Positions 61,749 to 64,000 of a stretch of 64,000 nt of DNA are shown here, piece after piece. Origin of the DNA: Cereibacter sphaeroides. GTDB lineage: Bacteria > Pseudomonadota > Alphaproteobacteria > Rhodobacterales > Rhodobacteraceae. Location of the stretch: the NCBI GenBank assembly GCA_003243455.1, contig QFQS01000001.1, positions 620,001-684,000 of the forward strand, read 5' to 3'. How positions within the stretch are numbered: position 1 is the first letter of the stretch; every line of letters starts with the position of its first letter. A program made the translations under genes and the position numbers. The notes under the pieces are model-generated. The model worked only from the letters and a program-made list of their open reading frames with translations. It searched no databases and was not told the origin of the DNA.

Positions 61749-62168
61749 ATGACCGACAATATAATTGCCCGCTGCGAGGCTAAGGGCCTGCGTATGACCG
61801 ACCAGCGCCGCATTGTCGCCCGCGTGATAGGGGCGGCCGAGGATCACCCCGATGTCGAAGAACTGTATATCCGCGCCAGCAAGATTGACCCCAAGATCTC
61901 GATCGCGACAGTCTACCGGACGGTCAAACTGTTCGAAGAGTCAGGGATACTGGATCGGCTCGAATTTGGCGACGGTCGCGCACGTTATGAGGATGCCGAG
62001 CGCGATCATCACGACCACCTGATCGACATGAACAGTGGCGAGGTCATCGAATTCGTCGATGTCGAGATCGAGGCGCTGCAACAGCGGATCGCCGAAAAGC
62101 TGGGCTATCGCCTGGTCGGTCACCGGCTTGAGCTTTATGGTGTGCCGATCAAGAAAGCAAAGGCGTGA
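61749..62168 (+). CDS. fur: Fur family metalloregulator (Fur/Mur)
   Basis: 139-residue metal-dependent repressor. Winged-helix region KGLRMTDQRRIVARVIGAAE and ISIATVYRTVKLFEESGILD; metal site DHHDHLIDMNSGEVIEFVD. Lacks the C-terminal Cys pair of structural-zinc Fur proteins. In alphaproteobacteria this gene is often Mur (manganese) rather than iron Fur. Its stop overlaps the GTG start of the next gene by 4 bp (GTGA). Confidence 0.92.
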   Translation: MTDNIIARCEAKGLRMTDQRRIVARVIGAAEDHPDVEELYIRASKIDPKISIATVYRTVKLFEESGILDRLEFGDGRARYEDAERDHHDHLIDMNSGEVIEFVDVEIEALQQRIAEKLGYRLVGHRLELYGVPIKKAKA

Positions 62169-63109
62169 CCACGCCACACAGCCACGCACAGTCTGAGAAC
62201 ATGCGCGGCATCACACTGATGACCGCCGCGATGGCACTTTTCGCATTCGAGGACGCCTTCCTGAAACTTGCGGCGGCCGATCTGCCTGCGGGCGAGGTGT
62301 TGTTCATCACGGGCATCGGCGGCACGCTAGTGTTTGCCATGATGACGCTTTTGCGGGGTGATCGCCTGTTCTCGCGTCATCTGCTGCACCCCGCCTTCCT
62401 GGCACGAAATGCGGGTGAGATGGTGGCTTCGATCGCCTATCTGCTTGGCCTTGCCGCCCTGCCGCTTGCCACTGTCGCCGCCGTCCTGCAATCGCTGCCT
62501 CTGGTCGTGACCATGGGGGCGGCATTGTTCCTTGGTGAGCAGGTCGGCTGGCGGCGCTGGCTTGCCATTGCGGTCGGTTTCGTGGGCGTCATGATGATCA
62601 TCCGGCCCGGTCTTGACGGATTTCAGCCGGCATCGCTTTGGATCGTGCTGTCGGTCCTTGGCGTCGCAATCCGCGATCTTGCGACCCGCCATATTCCCGC
62701 GGGCGCCAGCACCAACCAGATTTCGGCCTGGGCTCTGTTCTCGATAGCACTTCTCGGAGGGGTGATGATGGCCGTGACCGGCGATGCCGTTGCGCCGGAC
62801 ACGGATGGCATCTGGTTCCTTGTCGGCATCTTCGTTTTCGGCAACGCCGGATATTGGGCCATCACCTCTGCCACCCGCCACGGCGAGATATCCGTCATCG
62901 CCCCGTTCCGCTATGCGCGGCTGCTGTTTTCGCTAATCCTGGCTGTCCTGATCTTCTCCGAGCGACCCGACGTCACGACCTACGCCGGGGCGACGCTGAT
63001 CATCGGATCGGGCCTCTATGCCTTTGCCCGCGAAAGGGCGCGCGCCAAGGCGAAACGCCGCGCGCATCAAGAGGCAGAGATGCTGGCCAAAACCCTTACC
63101 GCAGGGTAA
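62165..63109 (+). CDS. EamA/DMT family transporter
   Basis: Third EamA-type exporter of the window, 314 residues, about ten helices. Start GTG 62165 overlaps the Fur-family stop by 4 bp, so it is co-translated with the regulator and may respond to metal status. Motifs AAMALFAFEDAFLKLAAADL and ISVIAPFRYARLLFSLILAV fit the domain. The basic C-terminal tail RERARAKAKRRAHQEAE is cytoplasmic. Substrate unknown. Confidence 0.88.
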   Translation: MTTPHSHAQSENMRGITLMTAAMALFAFEDAFLKLAAADLPAGEVLFITGIGGTLVFAMMTLLRGDRLFSRHLLHPAFLARNAGEMVASIAYLLGLAALPLATVAAVLQSLPLVVTMGAALFLGEQVGWRRWLAIAVGFVGVMMIIRPGLDGFQPASLWIVLSVLGVAIRDLATRHIPAGASTNQISAWALFSIALLGGVMMAVTGDAVAPDTDGIWFLVGIFVFGNAGYWAITSATRHGEISVIAPFRYARLLFSLILAVLIFSERPDVTTYAGATLIIGSGLYAFARERARAKAKRRAHQEAEMLAKTLTAG

Positions 63110-63151
63110 AGAGCGCGCGGAAAACCACCCATCCCGAGGAGCCAGAGGCCA

Positions 63152-64000
63152 ATGAGCACGATCATCGACATCCACGCCCGCGAAATCCTCGATAGCCGGG
63201 GCAATCCCACCGTCGAGGTGGATGTAACGCTGGAAAGCGGCGTGATGGGCCGCGCCGCCGTGCCCTCGGGCGCCTCGACCGGCGCGCATGAGGCCAACGA
63301 AAAGCGTGACGGCGACAAATCGCGCTATATGGGCAAGGGCGTGCTGGAAGCCGTGGCCGCCGTCAACGGCGAGATCGCCGAGGAACTGGTGGGGTTTGAC
63401 GCGACCGAACAGGTCGGCATCGACCGCACCATGATCGAGATGGACGGAACCCCGAACAAGTCGCGTCTGGGCGCGAACGCCATCCTTGGCGTGTCGCTGG
63501 CGGTGGCAAAGGCTGCCGCAGCCTTCACCGACCAGCCGCTTTACCGCTATGTCGGCGGCACCTCGGCCCGGGTCCTGCCGGTGCCGATGATGAACATCAT
63601 CAACGGCGGCCAGCACGCCGACAACCCGATCGACATCCAGGAATTCATGATCATGCCCGTCGCCGCGGATGATATCCGCGATGCCGTCCGTATGGGGTCC
63701 GAGGTTTTCCACACCCTGAAGAAAGAGCTTTCGGCAGCGGGCCACAATACCGGCATCGGCGATGAAGGCGGCTTTGCACCCAACCTCAGCTCTGCCCGGG
63801 ATGCGCTTGATTTCATTTTGAAATCCATTGAAAAGGCTGGCTACCGCCCAGGCGAGGATATCTATCTCGCGCTCGATTGCGCGGCGACCGAATACTTCAA
63901 GAACGGCCGCTATGAGATGGAAGGCGAAGGAAAATCCCTCGACATCGCGCAGAATGTCGAATTTCTAGCGTCGCTGGTTGGCGACTATCCCATCATCTCG
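63152..64000 (+). CDS. eno: Enolase (partial, C-terminus off window)
   Basis: Glycolytic enzyme converting 2-phosphoglycerate to phosphoenolpyruvate; 283 of about 430 residues visible. Diagnostic motifs: AREILDSRGNPTVEVDVTLE, SGASTGAHEA, NGGQHADNPIDIQEFMIMP and the catalytic-Glu segment GDEGGFAPN. The ATG 63152 has GAGGAGCCAGAGG upstream. It runs off the right edge of the window. Confidence 0.97.
   Translation, partial: MSTIIDIHAREILDSRGNPTVEVDVTLESGVMGRAAVPSGASTGAHEANEKRDGDKSRYMGKGVLEAVAAVNGEIAEELVGFDATEQVGIDRTMIEMDGTPNKSRLGANAILGVSLAVAKAAAAFTDQPLYRYVGGTSARVLPVPMMNIINGGQHADNPIDIQEFMIMPVAADDIRDAVRMGSEVFHTLKKELSAAGHNTGIGDEGGFAPNLSSARDALDFILKSIEKAGYRPGEDIYLALDCAATEYFKNGRYEMEGEGKSLDIAQNVEFLASLVGDYPIIS

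Overview
The window is a chromosomal segment of a high-GC alphaproteobacterium, most likely Rhodobacterales (Rhodobacteraceae sensu lato). This rests on gene content: class II ribonucleotide reductase nrdJ, an N-terminally extended S9 after rplM, a MetA with the acetyl-type Glu, a P-loop protein next to metA, Tat-exported TRAP receptor, DUF1127 and MocR regulators, and many 4-8 bp gene overlaps. No species can be named from the sequence alone.

Layout. 1-8.2 kb: partial TRAP receptor, two EamA exporters, a FadL-type porin, the P-loop protein/metA/hydrolase/ppk2/TetR run. 8.3-11.1 kb: spermidine/putrescine-type ABC importer (ATPase and two permeases, no binding protein). 11.3-18.7 kb: MocR regulator with repeat operators divergent from a DUF1127 gene, acyltransferase-3/SGNH protein, rplM-rpsI, SseB, a CPT-like kinase and a UDG-like protein. 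18.8-23.3 kb: capsule export genes kpsT-kpsE with kdsA, and an SbmA-like transporter. 23.4-29.4 kb: phytanoyl-CoA-dioxygenase-like gene plus LacI regulator under a palindromic operator, a pentameric-channel-like membrane protein, a PreA-like flavoprotein, a BaiN-like flavoprotein.

Accessory region, 29.4-38.7 kb. A tRNA-Gln(TTG) gene is followed by a truncated integrase. An exact 39-bp copy of its 3' end plus flank recurs 7 kb away beside a decayed tRNA-like sequence. Between the repeats lie a BKACE/VOC/carboxymuconolactone-decarboxylase group, small membrane proteins, a two-gene small-protein operon with a Cys-rich peptide, and a TPR regulator. A second decayed module (truncated HEPN gene, broken serine hydrolase, degenerate att-like sequence) follows.

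38.7-50.2 kb is dominated by exported proteins: arylsulfatase, AraC regulator, DUF1254/1214 protein, two secreted proteins, a beta-barrel, a lipoprotein hydrolase, DUF3300-DUF2950 and a Tat-exported cyclase. 50.3-52.9 kb: AI-2E family permease, then a frameshifted GAF/Fis regulator and an aldehyde dehydrogenase remnant that appear to have decayed together. 53.0-55.6 kb: a cobalamin riboswitch ahead of a glycine-betaine-type Rieske oxygenase and its reductase. 55.6-64 kb: modA and a short ModE around a Mo-box-like palindrome, an ImmA/IrrE peptidase, nrdJ, a Fur-family regulator, an EamA exporter and the start of enolase.

Vitamin B12 links two neighbouring loci: nrdJ needs adenosylcobalamin, and the oxygenase operon has a cobalamin sensor in its leader. 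Long open frames antisense to nrdJ, ppk2, the ABC importer and others were treated as high-GC shadows. All functional calls are from reading translations; no database search was run.
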